From the NCBI RefSeq assembly GCF_018156225.1, contig NZ_JAGTAR010000029.1:1-64000 (forward strand): a stretch of DNA of 64,000 nt. Direction: 5' to 3'. The notes under the pieces are model-generated. The model had not been told where the DNA came from. It saw nothing but the letters and a program-made list of their open reading frames with translations, and did no database searches. A program made the position numbers and the translations under genes. The stretch comes from Carboxylicivirga sediminis. Lineage in GTDB: Bacteria; Bacteroidota; Bacteroidia; Bacteroidales; Marinilabiliaceae. This document shows, one piece after another, positions 34,789 to 44,090 of the stretch; positions within the stretch are counted from its first letter, which is position 1, and every line of letters starts with the position of its first letter.

Positions 34789-35667
34789 ATGGTTAAGATT
34801 AGAGAAAAGAGACTAAGACAAAAACCTGACTGGCTCAAGATACAACTCCCTAATACCGGTGATTATAAATGGATGCACAACACCATTCGCGATAACGAGT
34901 TGCACACCATCTGTACAAGTGGTAAATGTCCTAATGCAGCGGAGTGCTGGGCAGCCGGAACAGCCACGTTTATGATACTGGGAGATATCTGCACCAGGGC
35001 CTGTAAATTTTGTAATGTAAAAACCGGTAAACCCGATCCGGCTGATATTAAAGAGCCTTTGCGTATAGCACGCTCAATAGAAATTATGAAACTGAAGCAT
35101 GCTGTAATTACTTCGGTAGACCGCGATGACCTGGAGGACGGAGGTGCCGAAATATGGGCTGCCACAATCCGTAAGACCAAGGAGTTAAACCCTAATACAA
35201 GCATGGAAGTGCTTATTCCCGATTTTAACGGCTTGCACCACCTTATACAGCAGGTGATGGATGCACAACCCGAGGTTATCTCACATAACCTGGAAACGGT
35301 TCGCCGATTGACACCTGTGATTCGCACCAAGGCCAAATACGATTTAAGCATCAAAGTGCTGAAGTACATTGCCGATGGTGGCATGGTGGCTAAATCGGGT
35401 ATTATGCTTGGCTTAGGCGAAACTGAAGAGGAAGTGTTTGAAACAATGGATGATTTACTGGCTGCCGGGGTAACGGTTATGACCATAGGCCAATACCTTC
35501 AACCAACGCAAAATCACTTACCAGTTTCGGAATATGTCACACCTGAACAATTCGAAAAATATAAACAAGTGGGCCTCGAAAAGGGTTTTAAATATGTTGA
35601 AAGCGGACCGCTGGTGCGCTCATCGTATCACGCCGAACAACACATTAACGCTTTAAATCAACAATAA
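34789..35667 (+). CDS. lipA: Lipoyl synthase
   Basis: Radical-SAM enzyme that inserts two sulfurs into the octanoyl group on lipoyl domains. 292 residues. The auxiliary cluster motif CTSGKCPNAAEC (Cx4Cx5C, from about residue 42) and the SAM-cluster motif CTRACKFC (Cx3Cx2C, about 68-75) are both present. The C-terminal GPLVRSSYHAEQH motif holds the conserved RSSY serine ligand. The stop codon overlaps the ATG of lipB by one base, so the two lipoate-biosynthesis genes are coupled. Confidence 0.97.
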   Translation: MVKIREKRLRQKPDWLKIQLPNTGDYKWMHNTIRDNELHTICTSGKCPNAAECWAAGTATFMILGDICTRACKFCNVKTGKPDPADIKEPLRIARSIEIMKLKHAVITSVDRDDLEDGGAEIWAATIRKTKELNPNTSMEVLIPDFNGLHHLIQQVMDAQPEVISHNLETVRRLTPVIRTKAKYDLSIKVLKYIADGGMVAKSGIMLGLGETEEEVFETMDDLLAAGVTVMTIGQYLQPTQNHLPVSEYVTPEQFEKYKQVGLEKGFKYVESGPLVRSSYHAEQHINALNQQ

Positions 35668-36374
35668 TGAATCATAGCTCAACTGTATTTGAAGACCTCG
35701 ATGTAAAAGACTACAAGGAAGTTTGGGATTATCAGGAGCAACTATTTGCTGAAGTTGTGGATGTAAAGCTGCATAACCGCGATAATCCTGATGATGAGAA
35801 AGCAATCACTAATCATCTCTTGTTTGTGGAACACCCGCATGTTTATACACTCGGAAAAAGCGGCGTGCAGAATAACCTGCTCATTAACGAGCAATTCCTG
35901 AAACAGATTGATGCTACCTTTTACAAAATCAATCGGGGAGGAGATATCACCTACCACGGACCCGGTCAGCTTGTTGGCTACCCCATATTGGATTTGGAAG
36001 CCCTCAACTTACAGGTTAAAAGCTACATTCATAAGCTGGAAGAGGCGATTATAGAAACGCTGGCTCATTACGGCATTAAAAGTGAACGACTGGATGGAGC
36101 TACGGGTGTATGGCTCGACACGGATACGCCTGGTCAATCGCGTAAAATTTGCGCCATTGGCGTTAAAGCCAGCCGTTACGTATCCATGCACGGTTTTGCG
36201 CTTAACGTAAACACAAATTTGTCGTACTTCAACCATATAAATCCCTGTGGCTTTGTCGATAAAGGTGTAACATCCATGGAAAAAGAATTGGGCCGCCAAA
36301 TTGATATGGATGAAGTAAAGGACATATTGTTAAGAAAATTAGTTGATATTTTCCATCTGCAATTAAACCAATGA
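35667..36374 (+). CDS. lipB: Octanoyltransferase
   Basis: Transfers octanoate from octanoyl-ACP to lipoyl domains, making the substrate for LipA. 235 residues. RGGDITYHGPGQLVGYPI (from about 90) and GVKASRYVSMHGFALNV, with the catalytic Lys and a conserved His, are the family signatures. A catalytic Cys is expected in the NPCGF motif (present: INPCGFVDKGVTSM). Co-transcribed with lipA. Confidence 0.96.
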   Translation: MNHSSTVFEDLDVKDYKEVWDYQEQLFAEVVDVKLHNRDNPDDEKAITNHLLFVEHPHVYTLGKSGVQNNLLINEQFLKQIDATFYKINRGGDITYHGPGQLVGYPILDLEALNLQVKSYIHKLEEAIIETLAHYGIKSERLDGATGVWLDTDTPGQSRKICAIGVKASRYVSMHGFALNVNTNLSYFNHINPCGFVDKGVTSMEKELGRQIDMDEVKDILLRKLVDIFHLQLNQ

Positions 36375-36500
36375 AGCTAAACAACATAGCCTTACTAAAG
36401 TGCTATGCACAATTAATTTTTATTAACAATTGTAAGCTAGGCTTTTGAAATAAGATAAATTTTCGAAAAATTTATGCTCTTAAATGGGCAAAATAGGGAG

Positions 36501-38222
36501 ATGGAAAAAAGGTGGAGCATAAAACCCGAGAGTGATGATGAAACAATCAATCACTTATCAGAGGTATTGAATATTAATCGCGTATTAGCAAACCTGCTCG
36601 TTCAGAGAGGTGTTACTAATTATGATGAAGCTAAAGCTTTTTTTCGCCCCAAACTGACAGATCTGCACAATCCTTTTCTGATGAAGGATATGGAGGAAGC
36701 AGTTCACCGAATAGTGAAAGCCTTTGATAACCGCGAACGCATACTTATTTACGGCGATTACGACGTTGATGGTACTACCAGTGTAGCCCTGGTTTATTCC
36801 TTTTTAAGCCTGCATTACAATCACATCGATTATTACATACCCAACCGGTACGAAGAAGGTTATGGCATATCGTATAAGGGTATTGACTATGCGGCTGATA
36901 ACGGCATAACATTGGTCATCGCCCTTGATTGTGGTATTAAGGCAGTTGAAAAAATGGAATATGCCCGAGAAAAAGGCATTGATTTCATCATTTGTGACCA
37001 CCATACTCCTGGCGATGTGTTACCAAAAGCTGCTGCCTGTTTGGATCCTAAACGACCCGACTGTAATTATCCGGATAAAAACCTGTCGGGGTGCGGTGTT
37101 GGTTTTAAGCTGATGCAGGGATTTTGCCGATTCAAAGATTATAAAGAATCACAGTTATACGATTTGATTGATTTAGTAGCAGTAAGTATTGCTTCTGACA
37201 TTGTACCCATCACTGGTGAAAACCGTATACTGGCCTATTATGGCTTAGAAAAGTTGAACTCCAATCCGGGCATCGGACTCAGTTCCATCATTAAAATAGC
37301 CGGAATGGAAGGTCGTGAGATCACTATTAGCGACATCGTCTTTAAAATTGGTCCGCGTATTAATGCGGCTGGTAGAATTGATGCCGGCAGTGATGCAGTT
37401 GATTTGTTGGTGAGTCGTGATTCGGGTAATGCAGGCCTAATGAGTAAAGATATTGATGAATGCAACGAGACGCGTAAAGATCTGGATAGAAGTATTACTA
37501 TTGAAGCCCACGATCTTATTGCAACAAACCCGGAGCAACTTGATAAGAAATCGACTGTACTTTATAATAAAGACTGGCATAAGGGCGTGATTGGCATTGT
37601 TGCATCGCGCTTAACCGAAGCCTTTTACCGTCCAACAGTCATCCTTACCGAATCGAAAGGTTTTGCTACAGGTAGTGCACGCTCTGTGGAAGGTTTCGAC
37701 CTCTATAAAGCCATCGAATCATGTAGCGATTTATTGGAGAATTTTGGCGGGCATATGTACGCCGCAGGGTTAACTCTTAAAATTGAGAACATCCCTGCTT
37801 TTCAGGAGCGTTTTGAAAAATATGTGGAAGACAATATACTGCCCGAACAATTAATTCCTCAAATAGAAATTGATGCTCACCTGCACCTGAAAGATATAAC
37901 ACCAAAGTTTTACAGGATACTTAAGCAATTCAGACCATTTGGCCCGGGCAATATGAAACCGGTTTTTGCCTCCAATCGCGTATTTGATTATGGTACCAGT
38001 AAGTGCGTTGGTAAGGATCGTGATCATCTTAAACTTGAAATCATTGAGGAACATTCTGCCGCTATCAAGCAAGGTATTGCCTTTTCAATGGGACATGTAA
38101 TTGATAATATTAAATCAAACAAGCCATTTGATGTGTGCTACACCGTAGAAGAAAATGTTTACAATGGTATTACCACACTGCAGGTCATGCTAAAAGACAT
38201 TAAATTCCCCTATTCCGAGTAA
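36501..38222 (+). CDS. recJ: Single-stranded-DNA-specific exonuclease RecJ
   Basis: 5'-3' ssDNA exonuclease of recombination and mismatch repair. 573 residues from the ATG giving MEKRWSIKPESDDETINHL, which matches RecJ N-termini; an ATG at 36474 would add nine residues. DHH-family motifs: GDYDVDGTTSVAL (near 88), CDHHTPGD (near 163), the DHHA1-domain GGHMYAAGLTLK (GGHxxAAG) and the C-terminal OB-like FGPGNMKPVF. Monocistronic. Confidence 0.95.
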   Translation: MEKRWSIKPESDDETINHLSEVLNINRVLANLLVQRGVTNYDEAKAFFRPKLTDLHNPFLMKDMEEAVHRIVKAFDNRERILIYGDYDVDGTTSVALVYSFLSLHYNHIDYYIPNRYEEGYGISYKGIDYAADNGITLVIALDCGIKAVEKMEYAREKGIDFIICDHHTPGDVLPKAAACLDPKRPDCNYPDKNLSGCGVGFKLMQGFCRFKDYKESQLYDLIDLVAVSIASDIVPITGENRILAYYGLEKLNSNPGIGLSSIIKIAGMEGREITISDIVFKIGPRINAAGRIDAGSDAVDLLVSRDSGNAGLMSKDIDECNETRKDLDRSITIEAHDLIATNPEQLDKKSTVLYNKDWHKGVIGIVASRLTEAFYRPTVILTESKGFATGSARSVEGFDLYKAIESCSDLLENFGGHMYAAGLTLKIENIPAFQERFEKYVEDNILPEQLIPQIEIDAHLHLKDITPKFYRILKQFRPFGPGNMKPVFASNRVFDYGTSKCVGKDRDHLKLEIIEEHSAAIKQGIAFSMGHVIDNIKSNKPFDVCYTVEENVYNGITTLQVMLKDIKFPYSE

Positions 38223-38555
38223 GCATTATTTTGAATCCTTATAAATTAGATATTTTAAAATACATCTCACCCAAAAACGTAAACAGGGGGGTATTTTGAG
38301 TATTTTATCTCATTTTAATCAATTAGGTTAATTTTTTAAGGGGTATAACACAAGAAAATATGTTTTAACAAACTTTCACAGTATTTTTCAAGGGGTATAT
38401 TTCGAATAATCAATATTTACAAAAAGCAAAATCTTAATTATAAGTTAATTACACGTTATATTTATTTGAATTCGAAGATTGAAGTAATACATTTTTATCT
38501 ATATTTAGGCCGAGAAAGTTAAGCCCTTTCCCTTAAATCAGATAAAATCCAGATG
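38223..38555. other. Gene-free gap with phased GGGGTA motifs
   Basis: No plausible gene between recJ and 38.55 kb. Very AT-rich except for GGGGTA at 38288, 38340 and 38392, each exactly 52 bp apart; the second and third are both preceded by a T-run and AA. A weak promoter-like TATATTTA lies at 38500-38507, followed by a possible short transcript ending at the orphan terminator at 38556-38585. Confidence 0.5.
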
Positions 38556-38585
38556 AAAAAAGGTTCGGTTAATCCGGACCTTTTT
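38508..38585 (+). ncRNA. Possible small RNA ending in an orphan terminator
   Basis: A -7-like TATATTTA (one mismatch, 38500-38507), then about 70 nt with a GAAAG/CTTTC hairpin near 38515-38531 and a strong terminator. No coding gene reads into this terminator: recJ ends 330 bp earlier. Inference only. Confidence 0.3.
38556..38585 (+). terminator. Orphan Rho-independent terminator
   Basis: 8-bp stem (38561-38568 with 38574-38581, one T-G pair), preceded by an A-run and followed by TTTT. It lies upstream of the methyltransferase gene and far from recJ. Confidence 0.75.
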
Positions 38586-38675
38586 GCGTTTATAAACTTT
38601 CTGACATCATTACCGTTATTGATATTGGAGCACACCAGCTACCCGTGTCAGTTTTAATTCATAATTAGTGGCTAT

Positions 38676-39272
38676 ATGAAAGAAATGTGGAATGAACGCT
38701 ATGAATCAAAGGATTACTTCTACGGCACAGAACCCAATTCTGCCTATAAGTCGTTTATTGATAATAATACGCCTGGAAAACTATTACTCCCAGCCGAAGG
38801 CGAAGGCCGAAATGCAGTATACGCCGCTACAAAAGGGTGGGACGTAACAGCCATAGATTTTAGTGAAGAGGCGCGTAAAAAAGCCTTAAACCTGGCAAAA
38901 TCAAAGAACACCAGCATTACTTACCATATTGGCGATGTTCAACAATTAGAATTTCAAGCACACACGTTTGATTACATAGCCTGTGTTTTTATGCACTTGC
39001 CATCAGAGCAACTCCAACTTATTTACAAAAGGTTAATGAACTTATTGAAACCCCAAGGTCTATTACTGATAGTCGGTTTCAATAAAAATCAGCTAAAATA
39101 TTCGAGTGGTGGTCCTCGCAATGAAGATTGGCTATTTTCTGCCGAAAACTTAAAAGATCAATTTAATGATTGTGTCATTATCCAAGCCAAGGATTATAAA
39201 ACTACTTTGAATGAGGGTAATGGCCACGAAGGAGTGGCAGAAATAACAATTGTTGAAATAAAAAAAGAGTAA
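38676..39272 (+). CDS. Class I SAM-dependent methyltransferase
   Basis: 198 residues. TehB/thiopurine-type small methyltransferase: WNERYESKDYFYGTEPNSAYKSFID at the start, motif I LLLPAEGEGRNAVYAATKGWDVTAIDFS, and post-motif YIACVFMHLPSEQLQLIYKRL. This family often methylates small thiols, selenium/tellurium compounds or drugs; the substrate here is unknown. Monocistronic, ending at a strong bidirectional terminator. Confidence 0.87.
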   Translation: MKEMWNERYESKDYFYGTEPNSAYKSFIDNNTPGKLLLPAEGEGRNAVYAATKGWDVTAIDFSEEARKKALNLAKSKNTSITYHIGDVQQLEFQAHTFDYIACVFMHLPSEQLQLIYKRLMNLLKPQGLLLIVGFNKNQLKYSSGGPRNEDWLFSAENLKDQFNDCVIIQAKDYKTTLNEGNGHEGVAEITIVEIKKE

Positions 39273-39292
39273 CTAACACCTGATATTCTGAG

Positions 39293-39324
39293 AAAAAAAA
39301 GACCGCTTTTTTGCGGTCTTTTTT
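39293..39324 (+). terminator. Bidirectional terminator between methyltransferase and Na/Pi genes
   Basis: GACCGC (39301-39306) and GCGGTC (39313-39318) around a T6 loop, extended by flanking A-run and T-run pairing. It serves both converging genes. Confidence 0.9.
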
Positions 39325-39347
39325 ATTTATATGTGCTTAGTTCCTAT

Positions 39348-41045
39348 TTACTGCGGATTCACTTCAGCTAATGCCTCGGTTACATTAATTGCATAGTCAG
39401 CCAGTTTTTCACATTCTGAGAATAAGTCATTAAAAATAATGCCCGCCTCGTATGTGTATACCCCATTTTTAAAGTTATCAAGGTGCTCAACTTTCAGCTG
39501 ATTACGGTAGTTATTGATTTCGTTTTCAATCTGCTTCGCTTTTGTTACGTGAATATCTTCACTACCATCATCCAGGTTGGTAACCATTACATCAAGCGCT
39601 TCATCAACCAGGTTAAACATCAACTCCAGCTTCTTCAAAATCTCATCACTAAACTTCACGTTTGCATTGCGCATACGGTTGATAGTTTTAGCCAGATTGT
39701 AGTTACAATCACCAATACTTTCTAAATCGTCAACCAGTTTCAGCATCGAACGAACACGTTTACGTCCAACATCACTTAATTTACCCTGATTAACCTGAGC
39801 GAGATAGTTAGCAATTTCCACCTCGATATTATCGCAAATACCCTCGTATTTCTCGATGCGGGCAAACTGCTTACTAAACTTACTGTCTTTATTTTGCCCC
39901 ATCAGCTTACGAATGAAACCAAACATTTTCTGGCTGTGTTTACCGAACCAATGTACTTCCTTTCGAGCTTGTAATATTGATAATTCAGAAGTAGATAACA
40001 TACCGGTTGTAATAAACTTCAGTCTGAATTCTTCCTCTTCCAATTCTGATGCAGGAATCATACGTTTCACCACCTTTTCGAATACAGGAACAAACCAGAT
40101 AAATACCAGCACGTTAATCACATTAAATGAGGTATGGAAAATAGATAACGCTGTTGGCACAGCCGCTGCCGATTGGCTAGGTGATATACCACCATTACTT
40201 TTCGATACAAAATGATCAATGGCATCAACAAACCATGGGAAAACCATCAGCATCCAGGTAACACCCATCAGGTTAAATAATAAATGTACACGAGCGGCAC
40301 GCTTTGCCGAAACATTTCCAACTGCTGCTGCAAGGTTAGCCGTAATGGTGGTTCCAATGTTTTCTCCCATCACCATGGCTGCGGCCAAATGGAAGGGTAT
40401 CCAACCTTGATTACACATTACAAAGGTTAATGCCATGGTAGCACTCGATGATTGAATAACAACCGTTAATATTGTTCCAATAAACAGGAATATAATAGTA
40501 GAGCCAAATCCAAGTTGCGTATAATTCTGTAAAAAGCTTAATACCTCAGGGCTTTCCTTAATATTAGGAACAGATCCCTTCAGGTATTCTAAACCAAGGA
40601 ATAATAAAGCAAAACCAACCAGGAATTCACCCCATGAACGGCGCGATGAATTTTTTGAGAAGATAAGTGGTAAGCCAAGTCCGATCATTGGCAGCGCATA
40701 AGCACTAATTTTCACTTTAAAACCAAGCAGGGTAATCATCCATCCAGTGATGGTCGTACCAATATTTGCCCCCATAATAACGCCAATGGATTCCACCAGC
40801 GACATCAATCCGGCGTTAACAAAACTCACCACCATAACGGTTGTAGCCGAAGATGACTGAATAATTGCGGTTACCAGAAAACCAGTTAAAACACCGAGGA
40901 AGCGGTTAGATGTCATGGCTGACAAAATCTTACGCATGCGGTCCCCTGCTACTTTCTGCAAGGCTTCGCTCATCATCTTCATCCCGAAGAGGAATAATCC
41001 TAATGAACCAATGAGGGTTAGGAAATCAAAAAATGAATAATTCAT
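39348..41045 (-). CDS. Na/Pi-cotransporter family protein with PhoU-like tail
   Basis: 565 residues. Eight or so membrane helices with the duplicated family motif QSSSATT (about residues 63-69) and QSSSATM (about 200), and GANIGTTITGW / GENIGTTITAN, typical of NptA/YjbB sodium-phosphate cotransporters. A C-terminal cytosolic PhoU-like helical domain of about 200 residues (KLVDDLESIGDCNYNLAKTI) follows. Likely imports or exports phosphate with sodium. Monocistronic. Confidence 0.93.
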   Translation of the reverse strand: MNYSFFDFLTLIGSLGLFLFGMKMMSEALQKVAGDRMRKILSAMTSNRFLGVLTGFLVTAIIQSSSATTVMVVSFVNAGLMSLVESIGVIMGANIGTTITGWMITLLGFKVKISAYALPMIGLGLPLIFSKNSSRRSWGEFLVGFALLFLGLEYLKGSVPNIKESPEVLSFLQNYTQLGFGSTIIFLFIGTILTVVIQSSSATMALTFVMCNQGWIPFHLAAAMVMGENIGTTITANLAAAVGNVSAKRAARVHLLFNLMGVTWMLMVFPWFVDAIDHFVSKSNGGISPSQSAAAVPTALSIFHTSFNVINVLVFIWFVPVFEKVVKRMIPASELEEEEFRLKFITTGMLSTSELSILQARKEVHWFGKHSQKMFGFIRKLMGQNKDSKFSKQFARIEKYEGICDNIEVEIANYLAQVNQGKLSDVGRKRVRSMLKLVDDLESIGDCNYNLAKTINRMRNANVKFSDEILKKLELMFNLVDEALDVMVTNLDDGSEDIHVTKAKQIENEINNYRNQLKVEHLDNFKNGVYTYEAGIIFNDLFSECEKLADYAINVTEALAEVNPQ

Positions 41046-41329
41046 AATTAAAAGTGTGTAAAGGCGTTAAGCCTCTGCTATTTCGATTATAGATTCTATG
41101 CTTCAATTCGAGTTCAAAGATGTGATTTTTTTTAAGTTTTAACTTTTAAATAAGATTGAAATAATGATTTTTTAACATTCTGATGTCCTCTTTAGAATAC
41201 TTCTAATTTAGAGCTCCTTTACTCAAGCTTTAAATGACTTATTAGTCGCATAAATATACCAATTTGAACCTGCGACTACCTGAAATGCACCTGAATCATT
41301 TTTACTTTGTTCTATAATTTTAAAGATGA

Positions 41330-43591
41330 ATGAGTATGATTAAACGTATTGTTTTTTTAGCCGCCATAACCGCCCTTATTTTACAAAGTTGCTCCCAAAA
41401 ACAACATGCAAGTAATGAACGATTAACCAGTTTTGTTAATCCGTTTATGGGCACCGACGGACCGGGCAATACCTATCCGGGTGCTACAGTGCCGTTTGGC
41501 ATGGTACAGTTAAGTCCGGACCATGGTCTTAGCGGATGGGACCGCATTGCAGGTTATTTCTACCCCGACACCATTATAACCGGTTTTAGTCACATGCATT
41601 TGACAGGTACTGGTGCAGGCGATTTATACGATATACTTTTAAGTCCTATCAACTCAAAAGCCACTAAAACACTGGCAGAAAATGGGAACCGTCCTTACAG
41701 CACCTTTTCCCATGGTAATGAGCATGCCGAGCCTGGCTATTACCAGGTTTACCTGCAGGATTATGGCATTAATGCTGAATTAACCACCACCGAACGAACT
41801 GGTATCCATCAATATACCTTTCCAAAAGATGATAATTCGGGATTTATTATTGATTTAGGCTATTCACTTAACTGGGATGCACCAACCGATACCTACATCA
41901 AGGTTATTGATGATTCAACTATTGAAGGCTATCGTTTTTCAACAGGTTGGGCCAGTGATCAGCGGGTATTCTTTACAGCTACTTTTTCTAAACCATTTGT
42001 TACATCTGAATTATTTCAGGATAATGAAATAATTGATGCTAAAACGGTTCAATCGAAAAACACAAAGGTAATTGTACGTTTCCCCACAAGCGATAATGAA
42101 AAGGTATTGGTGAAATTTGGCTTCTCATCTGCCAGCAATAATGGCTCTGCCAGAAGTTTAAGTGCAGAGGCCTCTCACAACAACTTTAAAGCATATCAAC
42201 AGGCTGCTTCCGACAGGTGGGAAACTGAACTATCTAAAATTAAGATAGAAACAGACAACGAAACCTGGAAAAAAAACTTCTATACCACCTTATATCAATC
42301 AATGCTGGCTCCTACATTGTTAAGTGATGTTGACGGCAACTATAAAGGTGCAGACGGACAGTACCATTCGGCTAATAACTACGATAAATACGATACATTT
42401 TCTTTGTGGGACACATTCAGAGCAGCTCATCCCTTATACACCATTATGCATCCCGAAAAAGTACAGGATTTTGTTAGCAGCATGCTTAGCCATTACGAGC
42501 AAACAGGTTTAACGCCTGTATGGTCGATGCATGGTAACGAAACCAATATGATGATTGGCTATCATGCAATTCCGGTCATAGTGGATGCCTATTTTAAGGG
42601 CCTTTTAAATGATTTTGATAGTGAGTTATTATATCAGGCCTGTAAATCAAATGCTATGGATGATGATCATGGCATTAAAGAATACAAAGAGCTTGGATAT
42701 GTTCCTGTATCTTACGACCATGAAAACTGGTCAGTATCCAAAACAGTTGAATATGCCTATGACGACTGGTGTATAGCACAATTGGCAAAAGCACTGAATA
42801 AAAGCGATGATTATGCGTATTTTATGAAACGTGCAGCAAACTGGCAGAATCATTACGACGCTGAATCATCATTTTTACGCCCTAAACATGCTGATGGGTC
42901 ATTCATAGCCGATTTCGTAGCTAAAGACTACACCGATCATTTTTGTGAAAGTAACGCCTGGCATTACTTTTGGTTTGTTCCTCATAATATTCAAGGCCTT
43001 ATTGATGTAACGGGTGGACCTAATCGCTTTGAAGAAAAGTTGGATAGTATGTTTACCTATCACCCAAAAGAAGAGGATGAATTGCCTATTTTCAGTACAG
43101 GCATGATAGGACAATATGCACATGGTAATGAGCCAAGTCACCATGTTGCCTATTTATACAACTATCTGGGAAAACCATGGAAAAGCCAGGAACGAATCAG
43201 GGAAATACTGGAGACACAATACGCACCACTGCCAAACGGCCACTGTGGTAACGAAGATTGCGGTCAAATGTCTTCGTGGTATATTTTTAGTTCACTTGGT
43301 TTTTACCCGGTCAATCCGGCTGATGGCATTTATGTCATAGGAACACCGCTTTGGAAAAATGCCACCATACAATTAGATGATAAAAAAACCTTTACCATTA
43401 GTTGTCAAAATGCATCAAATGAGAATAAATATATTCAGAAAGTAAGCTTAAATGGTAAAGAATTTGAACGTACATATATTTACCATAACGAAATAATGAA
43501 TGGTGGCCGTTTGGAATTTATAATGGGAGCTACACCTAATAAATCATTATGGGTTTCACCCGAATCTTATCCACCATCTCCTGCTAAATAA
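41330..43591 (+). CDS. GH92 family alpha-mannosidase lipoprotein
   Basis: 753 residues. Lipoprotein signal MIKRIVFLAAITALILQSC places it on a membrane surface. GH92 signatures: FVNPFMGTDGPGNTYPGATVPFGMVQLSP at the N-terminal beta-domain, SLWDTFRAAHPLYTI, WSMHGNETNMMIGYHA, and the catalytic-domain GNEDCGQMSSWYIFSSLGFYP. GH92 enzymes are Ca-dependent exo-alpha-mannosidases, mostly alpha-1,2, acting on N-glycans. No SusC/D or other glycoside hydrolase genes flank it. It has its own terminator. Confidence 0.95.
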   Translation: MSMIKRIVFLAAITALILQSCSQKQHASNERLTSFVNPFMGTDGPGNTYPGATVPFGMVQLSPDHGLSGWDRIAGYFYPDTIITGFSHMHLTGTGAGDLYDILLSPINSKATKTLAENGNRPYSTFSHGNEHAEPGYYQVYLQDYGINAELTTTERTGIHQYTFPKDDNSGFIIDLGYSLNWDAPTDTYIKVIDDSTIEGYRFSTGWASDQRVFFTATFSKPFVTSELFQDNEIIDAKTVQSKNTKVIVRFPTSDNEKVLVKFGFSSASNNGSARSLSAEASHNNFKAYQQAASDRWETELSKIKIETDNETWKKNFYTTLYQSMLAPTLLSDVDGNYKGADGQYHSANNYDKYDTFSLWDTFRAAHPLYTIMHPEKVQDFVSSMLSHYEQTGLTPVWSMHGNETNMMIGYHAIPVIVDAYFKGLLNDFDSELLYQACKSNAMDDDHGIKEYKELGYVPVSYDHENWSVSKTVEYAYDDWCIAQLAKALNKSDDYAYFMKRAANWQNHYDAESSFLRPKHADGSFIADFVAKDYTDHFCESNAWHYFWFVPHNIQGLIDVTGGPNRFEEKLDSMFTYHPKEEDELPIFSTGMIGQYAHGNEPSHHVAYLYNYLGKPWKSQERIREILETQYAPLPNGHCGNEDCGQMSSWYIFSSLGFYPVNPADGIYVIGTPLWKNATIQLDDKKTFTISCQNASNENKYIQKVSLNGKEFERTYIYHNEIMNGGRLEFIMGATPNKSLWVSPESYPPSPAK

Positions 43592-43594
43592 AAA

Positions 43595-43638
43595 AACAGT
43601 AAAGCGTAATAGGTTTCTATTGCGCTTTACTGTTTTTT
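43595..43638 (+). terminator. Terminator of the GH92 gene
   Basis: 12-bp outer stem (43595-43606 with 43623-43634), extended by an inner AATA/TATT pairing, then a T-run. Its T-tract touches the stop codon of the opposite-strand small ORF. Confidence 0.9.
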
Positions 43639-43757
43639 TAGAATACGATGGCGAGTGTTACTAATGATAGTATAACAACCTGCAATATTAAAAATCGTAC
43701 AGGTATATCAATACTCCTCATCCATTCTTTCACTGTCAATAAGCTTCGAGTCATCAT
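43638..43757 (-). CDS. Candidate 39-residue single-span membrane protein
   Basis: Reads MMTRSLLTVKEWMRSIDIPV followed by RFLILQVVILSLVTLAIVF. A basic N-terminus is followed by one hydrophobic stretch of about 20 residues, like small regulatory membrane proteins. Too short for routine gene finders. No family recognised. The stop codon lies in the T-tract of the GH92 terminator. Coding potential rests on composition alone. Confidence 0.4.
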   Translation of the reverse strand: MMTRSLLTVKEWMRSIDIPVRFLILQVVILSLVTLAIVF

Positions 43758-43951
43758 AGTTATAAGGTTTTAGCTAAATAAACTAGCAATTAATACTACT
43801 ATAACTCCCGATTCCACTTTCTAGACGCAACAAAAATAATAAAGTTGCGTCTGCGGGTAACATTTTTTTAAGGTTAAAATCAATCTAAATTAATAACGGG
43901 CTGAATATCTTTTTATTGTGCAATTTTTTAGCAAACAATTATTAGTTCCCT

Positions 43952-43982
43952 TTTGAAATTAAGAGTAAATTCTCTTTATTTG
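43952..43982 (+). promoter_or_regulatory. Candidate promoter of the metY leader
   Basis: TTTG (43952-43955), 19 bp, then TTTATTTG (43975-43982; one mismatch to TAnnTTTG). The expected transcription start lies at about the leader-peptide ATG (43989). Confidence 0.55.
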
Positions 43983-43988
43983 CATCTG

Positions 43989-44090
43989 ATGAATAACAAT
44001 TTATTCCATATTACTTCTACTAAAGTGAATGCCACAAAGGCCATTCATCCTTCTTGTCATATGATGATGTGTATGATGATGACACTTTAA
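43989..44090 (+). CDS. Met/Cys-rich leader peptide upstream of metY
   Basis: 33 codons, ending ...HPSCHMMMCMMMTL then TAA: six Met and two Cys in the last eleven residues. It sits between a candidate promoter and metY (start 44199). Such runs of the pathway product amino acid are characteristic of transcription-attenuation leader peptides (known for His, Thr, Trp and Leu operons). Here the run would sense charged tRNA-Met and tRNA-Cys, the products of the sulfhydrylation pathway. The stop codon lies in the loop-side of a palindromic hairpin (44082-44094). Confidence 0.65.
   Translation: MNNNLFHITSTKVNATKAIHPSCHMMMCMMMTL

Noticed and set aside
34863-35486. 207-codon open frame opposite lipA
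   Set aside because: Fully inside lipA, which has all catalytic cysteines. The antisense translation has no domain pattern.
38288-38397. CRISPR-like or tandem repeat array
   Set aside because: Only a 6- to 15-bp core recurs at 52-bp steps; the sequences between differ and there are no adjacent cas genes.
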